A DNA stretch of 64,000 nucleotides from Stictocephala bisonia. Lineage: Eukaryota > Arthropoda > Insecta > Hemiptera > Membracidae. The translations under genes were made by a program, and so were the position numbers. Below, piece after piece: positions 47,401-51,170 of this stretch (the first letter of the stretch is position 1; each line of letters opens with the position of its first letter). A model generated the notes under the pieces. It saw only the letters and a list, made by a program, of their open reading frames with translations, had not been told where the DNA came from and searched no databases. The stretch is taken from NCBI GenBank assembly GCA_035578905.1, contig JAQJVL010000153.1, positions 1,077,501-1,141,500 on the forward strand. Reading direction: 5' to 3'.

Positions 47401-47681
47401 GGAACAGAAATTGAAAAAGACTTGGCAAGACATAGCCTTAGCTCTTTAGCTAGAAAAGTTTTCGATAACATCTTACATGCTAGCTACAAATTGTAATAAT
47501 TAAAGTACAATTAAGTAGGGCATGGATGATAAACTATTAGGCCTAGCAGACATTAAAATATTTATAGCACAGCTTAAGTTACTAAAAATGATTCATACCA
47601 ATCTGTACTGGACTTGTCATCAACCACGTCTTTCCAAGCTGACACTAATGAATCCCTATATTTTTCTAAATTTATAGCCAT
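1408..47681 (-). CDS. Abp1: Drebrin-like protein / actin-binding protein 1 gene (8 exons visible, 3' end off window)
   Basis: Coding exons join as 47681-47599, 35968-35913, 30003-29891, 18407-18201, 12378-12214, 8899-8699, 4016-3896, 1547-1408. Every border has AG/GT and the phases agree at each junction, giving 362 codons without a stop. Residues about 5-135 form the ADF-H domain (F-actin binding; the [12 protein letters not shown] and [12 protein letters not shown] regions are diagnostic). Residues about 154-280 are a Lys/Glu/Arg-rich helical region starting GTTYKRV...[10 protein letters not shown], as in DBNL. Then follows a low-complexity linker. The family ends with an SH3 domain, which is absent here and expected left of base 1. 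The protein links cortical actin to endocytosis. The introns (1.9-11.6 kb where complete) are mostly transposons. Confidence 0.93.
2379..2435. repeat. (TA)n microsatellite
   Basis: About 28 uninterrupted TA units, preceded by degenerate TA/TG sequence from 2340. Confidence 0.95.
3281..3316. repeat. Perfect inverted repeat (15-bp arms, 6-bp loop)
   Basis: AACAAAACCTTAATA at 3281-3295 is exactly complementary to 3302-3316. It may be one end of an unrecognised element or a fold-back structure. Confidence 0.8.
3896..4016 (-). CDS. Abp1: Abp1 exon 7
   Basis: Acceptor CTTTTAG, donor GTATGA, 121 nt. It starts in phase 0 with [20 protein letters not shown] and ends with one base carried into exon 8. 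The ISKRxINxRAxFEQNTSxGQL block is a conserved short motif after the helical region of drebrin-like proteins. A DNA-transposon-like element begins 30 bp upstream of the acceptor (4047). Confidence 0.88.
4047..5791. mobile_element. Non-autonomous DNA transposon candidate (CAGGGTGTCTAC-type ends)
   Basis: The left end CAGGGTGTCTAC and the right end, read inverted as AGGGTATCTAC, form short imperfect terminal inverted repeats. The hexamer CTTTCA flanks both sides (4041-4046, 5792-5797) and may be part of a target duplication. CAGGGTGTCTAC-like ends occur on hAT-like MITEs in animals (recollection, not tested). No transposase is visible inside the 1.75 kb. Confidence 0.4.
4219..4256. repeat. Perfect 38-bp palindrome
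   Basis: The half-site TATAAATAATATAGGCTTA (4219-4237) is followed without a spacer by its exact complement. It lies inside the 4047-5791 element. Confidence 0.9.
5890..6335. repeat. Degenerate minisatellite with units in both orientations
   Basis: About 30-bp units around TGTACAGTGGTAGTGACCC repeat directly from 5890 to about 6060. From about 6080 to 6235 the complement appears (GGGTCACTACCACTGTACA at about 6091). From about 6255 the first orientation returns. The switch makes the array a large imperfect palindrome. Open frames crossing it on both strands are by-products of the repeat. Confidence 0.8.
6571..7890 (+). mobile_element. Tc1/mariner-type transposon, DD41D group
   Basis: A 1320-bp element with 29-bp terminal inverted repeats (6571-6599 and 7862-7890, one mismatch; core GGTGCGGCAGCATAACTTCC), flanked by TA on both sides (6569-6570, 7891-7892). 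It carries one transposase with a single apparent frameshift. The ends look intact, so it could still be mobilised by a functional transposase supplied elsewhere; that is inference. Confidence 0.92.
6704..7779 (+). pseudogene. Mariner-type (DD41D) transposase, one frameshift
   Basis: The likely start is ATG at 6704 ([19 protein letters not shown]). N-terminal helix-turn-helix region (about residues 1-110), then a DDE_3 catalytic domain. First Asp is in FFSDEAHF, second in [12 protein letters not shown], third in [15 protein letters not shown] count 41 residues between the second and third Asp, the DD41D spacing of the rosa/VISITOR-like group rather than DD34D mariner or DD34E Tc1. Frame 1 runs through VNKQ and then goes out of frame at about 7211; the rest continues in another frame from 7213 ([12 protein letters not shown]) to TAA at 7777-7779. 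One lost base explains this. AATAAA follows the stop. Confidence 0.9.
7985..8615 (-). pseudogene. Decayed RTE-type LINE reverse transcriptase fragment
   Basis: Read on the minus strand from 8615, the translation gives [15 protein letters not shown] (RT motif with the catalytic FADD), a stop, then [18 protein letters not shown], and after more breaks a region like INIYQTIT...ETWALTKD. This order is the RT palm and thumb region of RTE-type LINEs and resembles the same region of the RTE at 24609-28630. It has several stops and frameshifts and is an old 5'-truncated copy in the intron downstream of exon 6. Confidence 0.6.
8699..8899 (-). CDS. Abp1: Abp1 exon 6 (charged helical region)
   Basis: Acceptor TTTTGTCAG, donor GTAAAC, 201 nt, phase 0 at both ends, residues 209-275. 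The peptide starts [16 protein letters not shown] and is rich in Glu, Arg and Lys, forming a probable long helix or coiled coil as in drebrin-like proteins. It continues the same helix as exon 5. Confidence 0.88.
9095..9540 (-). mobile_element. Helitron-like repeat, copy A
   Basis: It shares blocks in the same order with 9578-10762 and 60421-60881: a CTCCGTG(GTTCTC) block near the minus-strand 3' end, AATTAATGCAAATGTTAC in the middle, and AAATCCTTTCTTAGTGGG followed by a TTCAGTGGTTC block at the 5' end. It is non-coding and diverged; ends are approximate. Confidence 0.5.
9578..10762 (-). mobile_element. Helitron-like repeat, copy B, split by a TTAA element
   Basis: Same family as copy A and 60421-60881. 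The middle is interrupted: the family sequence stops at ACATTAA (9915) and resumes at AGGGTTG (10631). Removing 9916-10630 restores collinearity with the other copies, which dates the TTAA insertion after this copy. Confidence 0.55.
9912..10630. mobile_element. TTAA-flanked piggyBac-like MITE
   Basis: It is bounded by TTAA on both sides (9912-9915, 10627-10630). Inverted ends are TTAATCCTTTCAGGA and, on the other strand, TTAACCCTTTGGGAA. Internal motifs GGACCGAA, CGGTCCT and a near-palindrome GAATGACGGGATCTCGTCATTC repeat near the right end. There is no coding capacity. The insertion cleanly splits a Helitron-like repeat. Confidence 0.65.
10763..11884. other. Intron 5 stretch, nothing recognised
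   Basis: AT-rich sequence without long open frames or clear repeats; it belongs to the Abp1 intron between exons 6 and 5. Confidence 0.4.
11920..12036. repeat. Imperfect hairpin element
   Basis: The outer arms CAACTGCCA and TGGCAGTTATTG, and the inner arms ACCAATCGACAGTAGATGTCA and TGATGTCTTATCGATTGGT, face each other around a short loop near 12000. This looks like a small fold-back MITE. A second nested inverted repeat (TAATACATATTTCTT and complement) follows at 12119-12163. Confidence 0.5.
12214..12378 (-). CDS. Abp1: Abp1 exon 5
   Basis: Acceptor TTTTTGATAG, donor GTAAAT, 165 nt, phase 0 at both ends, residues 154-208. It starts [20 protein letters not shown] and continues [20 protein letters not shown]. 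The FWxKxEKEE signature followed by a Glu/Lys/Arg helix is characteristic of DBNL/Abp1 just after the ADF-H domain. Confidence 0.92.
12835..12975 (+). mobile_element. SINE 3' part (ATAAATAAATA tail)
   Basis: The blocks GACAATGACTACATTT, ATCATCACACTCATTC and GATGATCAGCATCTTATG followed by AATAAATAAATA match, in order, the SINE at 49632-49925. The tRNA-like head is not recognisable in this copy, so it is probably 5'-truncated. Confidence 0.55.
13539..15007 (+). pseudogene. pogo/Tigger transposase (CENP-B HTH + DDE_1), broken
   Basis: ATG at 13539 opens [20 protein letters not shown], a CENP-B-type N-terminal helix-turn-helix; the frame breaks near 13690 and again before 13761. A second helix-turn-helix region ([17 protein letters not shown]) is followed by the catalytic domain. 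First Asp is in [11 protein letters not shown] (about 14072), second in [11 protein letters not shown] (about 14418), third in [11 protein letters not shown] (about 14515). There is a stop at 14343-14345 after FKEWF and a frameshift near 14490. The tail is acidic and ends at a TGA at 15005. Jerky/Tigger-like architecture; the copy cannot encode a full protein. Confidence 0.88.
15205..16312 (+). mobile_element. 5'-truncated LINE, 3' end with tandem-repeated 3' region
   Basis: An 85-codon frame (about 15204-15461) reads [20 protein letters not shown]...[17 protein letters not shown], which is the usual C-terminal end of RT ORFs in CR1/Jockey-like LINEs. The 3' region that follows holds four ~165-bp tandem units and ends in a TTCATTTATTCATTCATTC-type tail. 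It is inserted in the 3' part of the pogo element. The 5' boundary is approximate. Confidence 0.65.
15437..16085 (+). repeat. Four tandem ~165-bp units with alternating A/B types
   Basis: Each unit begins with TTAATATTGATA and ends near TGAATTATATTTTCAG. Units start near 15437, 15604, 15764 and 15927. Units 1 and 3 share TTGTTTGTTTTGTTCTTGACT and the GTACAACTCTCTTGTTCA form; units 2 and 4 share TTTTTTGTTGTTCTTGACTA and CACATGTACAACTC. The array therefore grew by doubling a two-unit block. Confidence 0.8.
16456..16812 (-). mobile_element. SINE-like dispersed repeat, copy 1
   Basis: It is collinear with 58805-59160 over about 350 bp. Shared blocks include GTTGTGCGTATTTTAAGGC, CTCAGAAAGGGCAATTTATT and GTCCACGTCGATGGCAACCA. 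Read on the minus strand, the last third (GGGCTATTAATAAATTGCCC ... TAACCAGACTAC...CACTCAT) resembles the 3' half of the plus-strand SINE at 49632-49925. Confidence 0.65.
16813..17211. other. Intron 4 stretch, nothing recognised
   Basis: AT-rich sequence without recognisable coding or repeat structure. Confidence 0.4.
17212..18155. mobile_element. Fold-back mariner derivative
   Basis: A 944-bp element between TA dinucleotides (17210-17211, 18156-18157). The left end starts TGAGGCGTGTTT, and the right end read inverted starts CGAGGTGTGTTT. The inverted similarity continues far beyond a normal terminus: 17212-17478 pairs with 18155-17904, through the 5' UTR and the start of a transposase frame (ATGCCGCCAACTG; then [12 protein letters not shown]). 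The centre holds broken mariner transposase sequence ([33 protein letters not shown]). So the 3' end has been replaced by an inverted copy of the 5' end. Confidence 0.8.
18201..18407 (-). CDS. Abp1: Abp1 exon 4 (C-terminal half of ADF-H domain)
   Basis: Acceptor AAAAAATAG, donor GTGAGC, 207 nt, phase 0 at both ends, residues 85-153. It begins [20 protein letters not shown] and contains [20 protein letters not shown] and [15 protein letters not shown]. These match the second half of the drebrin/Abp1 ADF-H domain, where the long helix contacts F-actin. The fold-back mariner ends only 46 bp before the donor side of this exon (18155). Confidence 0.93.
18408..19581. other. Intron 3 stretch with a possible Helitron-like remnant
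   Basis: Mostly AT-rich. About 19070-19260, read on the minus strand, has CACTGACTGACATAAATG followed by a GAAATTTGGACTGAAGGTAG block. That style of sequence occurs at the 5' ends of insect Helitrons, but no matching end was found. Nothing else is recognised. Confidence 0.35.
19800..20359 (-). mobile_element. Helitron (non-autonomous), nested in piggyBac
   Basis: The minus-strand 5' end is TCTATATATATAAAATCC, then TGTTTGTCTGTCTATCC and a GCCGATCGCCATGAAACTT block. The 3' end carries the GACCGGCGAAGCGGGCGGG motif shared with the Helitron at 48482-49051, but its CTAG terminus is mutated. The base preceding the 5' end is A, as expected for A^T insertion. TA-rich sequence flanks both sides. Confidence 0.75.
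20550..22459 (-). pseudogene. piggyBac transposase (DDE_Tnp_1_7), broken
   Basis: Start ATG at 22459: [17 protein letters not shown], followed by an acidic N-terminal region (Asp/Glu/Ser-rich, residues about 15-75) and a basic KRKRRVRQR patch. The catalytic domain shows NLCVDERAV (first Asp, near 21570), [19 protein letters not shown] (second Asp) and [14 protein letters not shown] (third Asp region). The C-terminal Cys-rich part has VCKHTKRRE...[11 protein letters not shown], the usual piggyBac zinc-binding tail. There is a frameshift near 21550, a stop at 21262-21264 and another shift near 20720. A short duplication repeats GHCLY just before the second Asp. Not functional as read. Confidence 0.88.
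23037..24165. mobile_element. TTAA-flanked MITE (piggyBac-like ends)
   Basis: TTAA lies at 23037-23040 and 24162-24165. The inverted ends are TTAACCAATTGAG and TTAACCCATTGGC (strong match over 11 bp). The left side has ACTCGTGAT...ATCACGAGT and a second TTAACCAATTGA (23144). The right side has TCACGGAACGGTTCCGTGA and a related GGAACAATTCCGTGA. No coding capacity was seen. Confidence 0.6.
25083..28617 (+). pseudogene. RTE LINE endonuclease/reverse transcriptase, frame-broken
   Basis: The main frame runs 25083-27038. An ATG at 25078 is one base out of frame and is probably the original start. APE-type endonuclease motifs: [59 protein letters not shown] motifs: [55 protein letters not shown] frameshift near 26935 breaks the FIDFSKAYD block; further breaks follow before [10 protein letters not shown] (about 27237) and [10 protein letters not shown]. 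The C-terminal part ([12 protein letters not shown]...[11 protein letters not shown]) is typical of RTE-type ORFs; it ends at 28617 and contains the 191-bp array. Confidence 0.88.
27749..28500 (+). repeat. Four identical 191-bp tandem copies inside the RTE ORF
   Basis: Copies start at 27749, 27940, 28131 and 28322; the last ends at 28500 and runs on into unique sequence. Each covers the C-terminal coding segment (GAAATTAGAGATC ... GATCAAGTG) plus a 12-nt filler AATTAGAATCAA. By eye the copies are identical. 191 is not a multiple of three, so the array also breaks the frame. Confidence 0.95.
28759..29890. other. Intron 3 stretch, nothing recognised
   Basis: AT-rich DNA between the MITE and exon 3, without a long open frame or a clear repeat. 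Confidence 0.4.
29891..30003 (-). CDS. Abp1: Abp1 exon 3 (ADF-H domain core)
   Basis: Acceptor TTTCTTTTAG, donor GTAAGT, 113 nt. With one base from exon 2 it gives 38 codons, residues 47-84: [20 protein letters not shown] then [18 protein letters not shown]. The KIMYAFCxVxDPxxxLxKxVLxNW block is the most conserved part of drebrin/Abp1 ADF-H domains and is the strongest evidence for the gene identity. Confidence 0.95.
30004..31082. other. Intron 2 stretch with one unexplained short ORF
   Basis: AT-rich, except a more GC-balanced block at about 30410-30810 that contains the ORF at 30544-30804. No repeat ends were identified around that block. Confidence 0.4.
30544..30804 (+). CDS. Hypothetical 86-codon ORF, origin unknown
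   Basis: ATG at 30544 opens [20 protein letters not shown]; later parts read [20 protein letters not shown] and [19 protein letters not shown]. The frame is open a little upstream too ([10 protein letters not shown]). The peptide is basic and has a balanced composition unlike the AT-rich flanks, so it may be a fragment of a decayed mobile element or retrocopy. No family was recognised, and there are no splice or promoter signs. Function is not assigned. Confidence 0.3.
   Translation: MPDLKKDIKDGLRSAKYNSTKSRQRNRATKPLDGLFMWAPLYAKLPRKKRDENQSGSFEVEANTTKLPKPVNCRNMLIQLYRKRSC
31186..33963 (-). pseudogene. CR1-type LINE ORF2: endonuclease/reverse transcriptase
   Basis: It probably starts at ATG 33963 ([20 protein letters not shown]). 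A frameshift near 33835 separates the first 40 or so residues from the long frame 33820-31583. Endonuclease motifs: [34 protein letters not shown] motifs: [77 protein letters not shown] and an intact catalytic LFADDTTV (about 31880). Near 31700 the reading changes frame, and the usual region between the thumb and [18 protein letters not shown] is largely missing, so there is an internal deletion. The end reads [19 protein letters not shown]. Confidence 0.88.
34157..35130 (-). pseudogene. CR1-type LINE ORF1 with SGNH esterase domain
   Basis: The frame is open from about 35130 ([13 protein letters not shown]) through [19 protein letters not shown] at 35046, then a basic/serine-rich linker ([20 protein letters not shown]). 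The esterase domain follows: block [17 protein letters not shown], block [12 protein letters not shown], and block [16 protein letters not shown]. The nucleophile Ser in SDSHG and the H in GLHLN are present. A frameshift near 34590 splits the domain. CR1-group LINEs are known to carry ORF1 esterases, some with an N-terminal PHD finger; no PHD is visible here. Any lipid-hydrolysing role is inferred from the family. Confidence 0.8.
35131..35912. other. Intron 1 side stretch, nothing recognised
   Basis: Includes a 112-codon frame (35122-35460) of AT-driven composition without known motifs. No repeat structure is evident. Confidence 0.35.
35913..35968 (-). CDS. Abp1: Abp1 exon 2
   Basis: Acceptor TTTGTTCTAG, donor GTGAGT, 56 nt. 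The first base completes Trp28 from exon 1 and the peptide reads [19 protein letters not shown], with the last base starting Asp47. The W-A-L-F-x-Y-E-G motif is the characteristic second segment of the drebrin-like ADF-H domain. Confidence 0.93.
35969..37402. other. Intron 1 stretch with inverted repeats
   Basis: Two inverted repeats stand out: TTTCACACATACG (36631-36643) with its complement at 36685-36697, and the near-palindrome at 37196-37236 (see its entry). A further ATATATTCATGCATA / complement pair lies near 37289-37330. No gene recognised. Confidence 0.45.
37196..37236. repeat. 41-bp near-perfect palindrome
   Basis: AATACTACTTGAACT on the left is complementary to AGTTCAAGTAGTATT on the right, around TCCGACACCGG, which is itself largely self-complementary. 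Confidence 0.8.
37403..38083 (+). pseudogene. RLE LINE, N-terminal coding part
   Basis: The open frame starts in intron sequence at 37403, but the element-derived part begins near [19 protein letters not shown] (about 37522). The [10 protein letters not shown] end looks like the second half of a C2H2 finger. Then come [16 protein letters not shown] and a long acidic stretch. Downstream, 38080-38480 is a GGGGATGATGATGGGGA-type low-complexity repeat, so this spacer is partly expanded. N-terminal fingers in R2-type LINEs help choose the target; here that is inference. Confidence 0.55.
38495..40670 (+). pseudogene. RLE LINE, reverse transcriptase region
   Basis: Begins with an acidic segment, an Arg/Gly-rich stretch ([20 protein letters not shown]) and [20 protein letters not shown], the usual pre-RT block of this group. 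RT blocks: [20 protein letters not shown], a broken stretch to about 39440, then [40 protein letters not shown] and [20 protein letters not shown]. At about 39840 the catalytic YADD block reads VVAYTVTLC then a stop: bases are missing and both Asp codons are disrupted; the frame resumes with [17 protein letters not shown]. After the first insertion the thumb continues: [22 protein letters not shown] activity is lost in this copy. Confidence 0.82.
40029..40422. mobile_element. Insertion of unknown type in the RLE LINE
   Basis: The RT frame stops at WFSIRGED and resumes about 390 bp later at [16 protein letters not shown]. The intervening DNA is AT-rich and non-coding, with no ends I can assign to a family. 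Confidence 0.5.
40671..41410 (+). mobile_element. LINE 3' end inserted in the RLE LINE
   Basis: Between LKKLDDQ and [14 protein letters not shown] lie about 740 bp that end in AATAAAGATATTATTATTAT. This is a non-LTR 3' UTR with an (ATT)n tail. No coding part is left, so it is a 5'-truncated copy of a different LINE. Confidence 0.6.
41411..42634 (+). pseudogene. RLE LINE, post-RT region and restriction-like endonuclease
   Basis: Begins [20 protein letters not shown] (thumb/post-RT), then breaks into several frames. One block reads [20 protein letters not shown] (41588 frame). A Cys/His segment near 42030-42135 ([20 protein letters not shown] and HFLNHY) corresponds to the zinc knuckle before the nuclease. 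The nuclease lies in the frame 42239-42634: [60 protein letters not shown]. The RPD...D...K pattern is that of the R2-type restriction-like endonuclease, which nicks target DNA to prime reverse transcription. The coding sequence ends with TAG at 42632-42634. Confidence 0.82.
42761..43329. other. Intron 1 stretch, nothing recognised
   Basis: AT-rich, no clear open frame or repeat. Confidence 0.4.
43330..43666 (-). pseudogene. Possible Helitron replicase/helicase N-terminal fragment
   Basis: The minus strand translates as [20 protein letters not shown], then after a frame change [30 protein letters not shown], a stop, and [20 protein letters not shown]. The order (x-N-x-x-SEVAA... / R-x-I-x-V / L-x-Y-x-L-x-F-x-x-G-x-x-G) resembles the Helitron_like_N domain found upstream of the Rep motif. 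The fragment is short and decayed, so the call is tentative. Confidence 0.4.
43667..46214. other. Intron 1 stretch, nothing firmly recognised
   Basis: AT-rich. An inverted pair TGTCACGTCC (about 45730) / GGACGTGACA (about 45888) may bound a small fold-back of about 170 bp. The 44131-44334 open frame on the minus strand shows no known motif. Confidence 0.35.
46215..46982. mobile_element. MITE with 25-bp terminal inverted repeats
   Basis: The left end (46215-46239), starting GGTAATTATGCACTTTCTTG, is complementary to 46958-46982 with a single mismatch. The element is 768 bp and non-coding. Flanks ATTTTTTG and ATTTTTTTG suggest an 8-9-bp target duplication, but homopolymer context makes this uncertain. 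Superfamily not assigned. Confidence 0.65.
46983..47598. other. Intron 1, 5' part
   Basis: AT-rich. The sequence GGCACTCAAAGGGTTAG near 47309 resembles a mutated piggyBac-type end, but no partner was found. Confidence 0.35.
47599..47681 (-). CDS. Abp1: Abp1 exon 1 with start codon
   Basis: ATG at 47681 in a good context (A at -3, G at +4): CAATAATGGC. The 83 nt encode [20 protein letters not shown] then DDKSSTD, ending with TG of the split Trp28 codon; the donor is GTATGA. The N-terminal M-A-x-N-L...AWxxVVDDKSxTDW is the standard start of drebrin-like proteins. No upstream in-frame extension is needed. The transcription start was not located. Confidence 0.93.
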
Positions 47682-48481
47682 TATTGAAACATATACTATC
47701 TGACAACTAAAGACTAATCATATCAAGCAAAGCAAGTAAGCATCAATTCAACTAGTAAGCTTGGCTTGCCGCAACGACAGTTCGTTGTTCGACTTCGTTT
47801 GATAGTTAACCACAAAAATAATTAAAAGAACACTGAGACTATAATGCCTACTAAACGATACAAAAAAATGTAAATGTTTATGGTTAATTTCGGTCTACTT
47901 TAATCCTAACCGGGTTTTATAACCGCACCAGCTAGTTGCTTTTTCAATAAATTTATTTGGGTTACTCAGTTTTACAAATCATTTACATTTCATTTAGGTT
48001 TACAAAACAAATTATTCATATTCTCCACTCCAGTCTCCCCTCTCCCCAGTCCACACAGTCCAGTACCAACACTCTCCAGCTGAGCTGGAATGGAACGCTG
48101 GGAGGGACTTGGTTAGGTAGGTTGTTTTCAATTGATACAGTTGATTGGAAAATACTTCAATTGTATCATAGACCTTCTATTATACCATTGTATAATAGAA
48201 TAGGTATAATAGAAGGTCTATGAATGTATAGTATAAATAACTATATAGTATAGAATAAATAAGTTTTATTTTATAAATATAGAAGATTGAGACAAGTATG
48301 CAATTTCATAGTTGATAAAACCGTTAAATAAATGCCTTTAATTTCAAAAGTAATTGTTATAAAATATAAGATTTACAATTAAAATTGTACCGGTAGTTAC
48401 AAACCTTTTAACTTAACTGATGTAAATCGAAATATATATTGAAACGTTTGAGATTTAAAAGTAACTAATAAGCGAACATAA
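47682..48481. other. Upstream region of Abp1, core promoter not identified
   Basis: The 5' UTR and promoter should lie here or just beyond. No clear TATA box or initiator could be singled out. It contains the inverted repeat 48167-48222. Confidence 0.35.
48167..48222. repeat. Perfect inverted repeat (20-bp arms) upstream of Abp1
   Basis: CATAGACCTTCTATTATACC (48167-48186) is exactly complementary to 48203-48222, with a 16-nt loop. It lies about 500 bp upstream of the Abp1 start codon. Confidence 0.9.
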
Positions 48482-48505
48482 TCTATATTTATAAAAGAGG
48501 ATGTT

Positions 48506-48594
<89 letters not shown>

Positions 48595-49051
48595 GCGTAT
48601 ATATATATATATATTTATAAAAGAGGATGTTTGTATGTATGTATATATATGTTTGAAGTTTATGCGCTGCCAAACCATCCAACCGATTGCCATGAAACTT
48701 TAGGATGTTGTCCTGTATACTCCCGAGATGATTTCTGTGAAGTTTGATGCAGATCCGTCCACAGGGTCCCGCCCCACGGGCTCCTAAAGATCCCATGTTA
48801 TTCTTATGGAGCTATTTAATTGATTTATTCATTTTATTAACAGCTGTTAAATAAAAACAAATTGAGTAAAATTGTGTTAGGCTAAACTTTTAAAATTAAA
48901 AATAATTGAGTACAGTATTAAATCATATATAACATCAGCTGTTCTAAACTGGATATAAATTGGACACAGTATAAACTGAAAGCATGCTGTACATTTCGAT
49001 TATATAATCAAATTCAATATTATGACCGGCGAAGCGGGCGGGTTCAGCTAG
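48482..49051 (+). mobile_element. Helitron (non-autonomous) with internal (TA)n
   Basis: The 5' end is TCTATATTTATAAAAGAGG after an A; the 3' end is GGCGAAGCGGGCGGGTTCAG then CTAG before a T, giving A^T insertion. The 5' motif is duplicated around a long (TA)n tract (48508-48593). The GCCATGAAACTTTAGGATG block is shared with the neighbour at 49052 and, in form, with 19800-20359. Open frames of alternating Ile/Tyr here come from the (TA)n. Confidence 0.82.
48508..48593. repeat. (TA)n microsatellite
   Basis: About 43 TA units inside the 5' end of the Helitron. Confidence 0.95.
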
Positions 49052-49570
49052 TATATATATAAAAGAGGATGTTTGTATATTTGAAGTTTATACGTTGCCA
49101 AACCATCCAACTGATCGCCATGAAACTTTAGGATGTTGTCCTGTATACTCCCGAGATGGTTTCTGTAAAGTTTGATGCAGATTCGTCCACAGGGTCCCGC
49201 CCCATGGGCTCCTAAAGATCCCATGTTATTCAAATGGAGAATCTGAATTGTTTACAAAAAACATATGACTGTGTGATTTAATGTAGTTTCACATGCCATA
49301 AGCAAATTGAAGTTCTCACAACAACAGTACTGTATATGTTTTGATTTATTGTAGTTCTACATTTCACCTTGAGAGTGTTTATGTGATCTACTTTTACTAC
49401 ACACTACTTTTACTTGATCAGGTGATCTGTATTTGGTGTTAACCTTTTTTCCTCGGTAATTAAAACATGTGGTGAAACGTGAAAATAAAAAATAAATAAT
49501 TAATTATTTGTTTTGCAGTTTACTTTTTATGAAAATGAAAGGCGAGACAACGTCCACCGGGTTCAGCTAG
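49052..49570 (+). mobile_element. Helitron (non-autonomous), head-to-tail with the previous one
   Basis: It starts TATATATATAAAAGAGGATG immediately after the CTAG of the first copy and ends CCACCGGGTTCAGCTAG before a T (49571). The first ~170 bp are closely similar to the first copy; the internal and 3' parts differ. It is therefore a related subfamily, not a simple duplication. Confidence 0.78.
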
Positions 49571-49631
49571 TATTTAATACAAAGATAAAATTTATGTTAT
49601 TTACACAATATCCATAATTAGTTAAGTCTGG

Positions 49632-49925
49632 TAAGTGGTCGGTAGCTTATTTGGTTAAATCCCAGCTTCATAAGCTAAAGGTTTCAGTTCAATCCCATCA
49701 GAGTCGTAACACATTTTGAAGGGATCAGCTGATAACCACCGGCTGTTCATTTGTCATTGGGCTATTAATTAATGACAATTCGTAAGGAATATTCGGTTTT
49801 AGTTTGTAACAATGACTACATTCAGTACATTCGCTCATCTACACTCATCACACTCATTCGAAATCCACATTTGCCCATATATTGACGATCGGCGTTTTAA
49901 AAATAAATAAATAAATAAAAATAAA
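49632..49925 (+). mobile_element. tRNA-derived SINE
   Basis: The head has an A-box-like GGTAGCTTATTTGG and a B-box-like GTTTCAGTTCAATCCC about 40 bp later, the layout of an RNA polymerase III promoter. A central part with GGGCTATTAATTAATGAC and the 3' block CACTCATCACACTCATTCG follow, ending in an ATAAATAAATAAATAAA tail. Confidence 0.7.
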
Positions 49926-50454
49926 TTAGTTTTCAAACAATGATTTCATTGATGAAGCTGTTGACCCTTGAGCCAACCTAAATGTATTACATGAGCGAGT
50001 CATCAACTCCAGCCTTCATTCAGTGGCTCTTGATAAAGTACTTTCTTGGCCATAATTACCATGGTATTGCTCCTTGTGAATTACATTGCCATAAAAGGAA
50101 TGTAAAGACTGCTAAACCTTTTCTGAAGCCTACGCTACTTCAATTCGAAATCTAATATTTTGTTGTAACAAGTAAGAATACAGAAAGAGAATAACATTTT
50201 AAAAAAATGACGTTGCGTTAATGGATGCGCTTGTCTGTCCTAAGTGACTGCTACACAACGCTAGGAAATTCATCGACAAAACAGTGCGCACGTTGTCTGA
50301 CAGCCTAGAGAAACTAACTGCCCTTATTGGTCGGCTCTTTGAACTGGAGTGAAATATTTTCACAAAGGTCGCCGTTGTTAATGAACTAATCAAATAATAG
50401 GCAGTCGAACCAACGCACGATCACATTTACAAACAGCAAAATGAGCCGTCTAGC

Positions 50455-50700
50455 GTGTCCGTATCCATTACTAGGGATGTGCTAAATAAGCTTAAGCAGC
50501 TTATTAAAGTAAGCAGCTCAGCTACTAAACAGTTGAGTTTATCCTTCATTGAGACAAACCAGCTGTTATCTACTTCCCAATTTGGGTTTACCAAGAGTAA
50601 GTCAACTGCAGATGCCATTTATCACTTTGTTTCCTCTATTGTAAAATCTCTGGACCAAGGGAATCCTTGCGTAGGAATCTCCTTTGACTTGCGATACATT
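50455..50700 (+). pseudogene. CR1/Jockey-like RT fragment
   Basis: The frame reads IETNQLLSTSQFGFTKSKST then ADAIYHFVSSIVKSLDQGNP and CVGISFDL. QFGFxKxxST...GxxxDL is RT motif 2/3 of non-LTR retrotransposons; the preceding LSFIETNQLLS fits the same block. It breaks off right after the DL, so it is a small truncated relic. Confidence 0.65.
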
Positions 50701-51170
50701 AACGGTTTTTTAGTAATAACAGTGTAAATTGGTGTACAGTAAAACTAGTTAACATAACGATACTTTTATTGTTCCAAATAGAACAAAAATTACTCAAACT
50801 TATGATAACATTTACTAATTCATATGTAATTAAACGAGGAAAACAATGGTGTGATTTGATTTTACTTAGGCTTCTTAGTATCCTAGTAAACAACCTTCAA
50901 ATTCGGGTAAACGTTATTTCTGGGCCGACAGTAAGAGAGAAGTTTCACAGTGTTTTGAAACTATTCAAAATATGTATAACATTTTGGATCAACAATTTGG
51001 CAATGAGAAATGTCAAGGACCAATGCGAATCATTCAAACATTACGTTGAAAACTGTAAACTCCACTCGTTGATACTCATTGACACGACGCAGTTTATGCT
51101 CTCAAAGAATGATTTTGCGATGTTTTGGAGACTCTGTAAAATATCATTTTGACAAATCAAAAGCCAAAAC

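Noticed and set aside
48397..48796. Open frames of alternating Ile/Tyr on both strands
   Set aside because: They are translations of the (TA)n tract inside a Helitron.
49632..49710. A tRNA gene
   Set aside because: A and B box-like motifs are present but no closed cloverleaf or acceptor stem; the SINE tail explains it.
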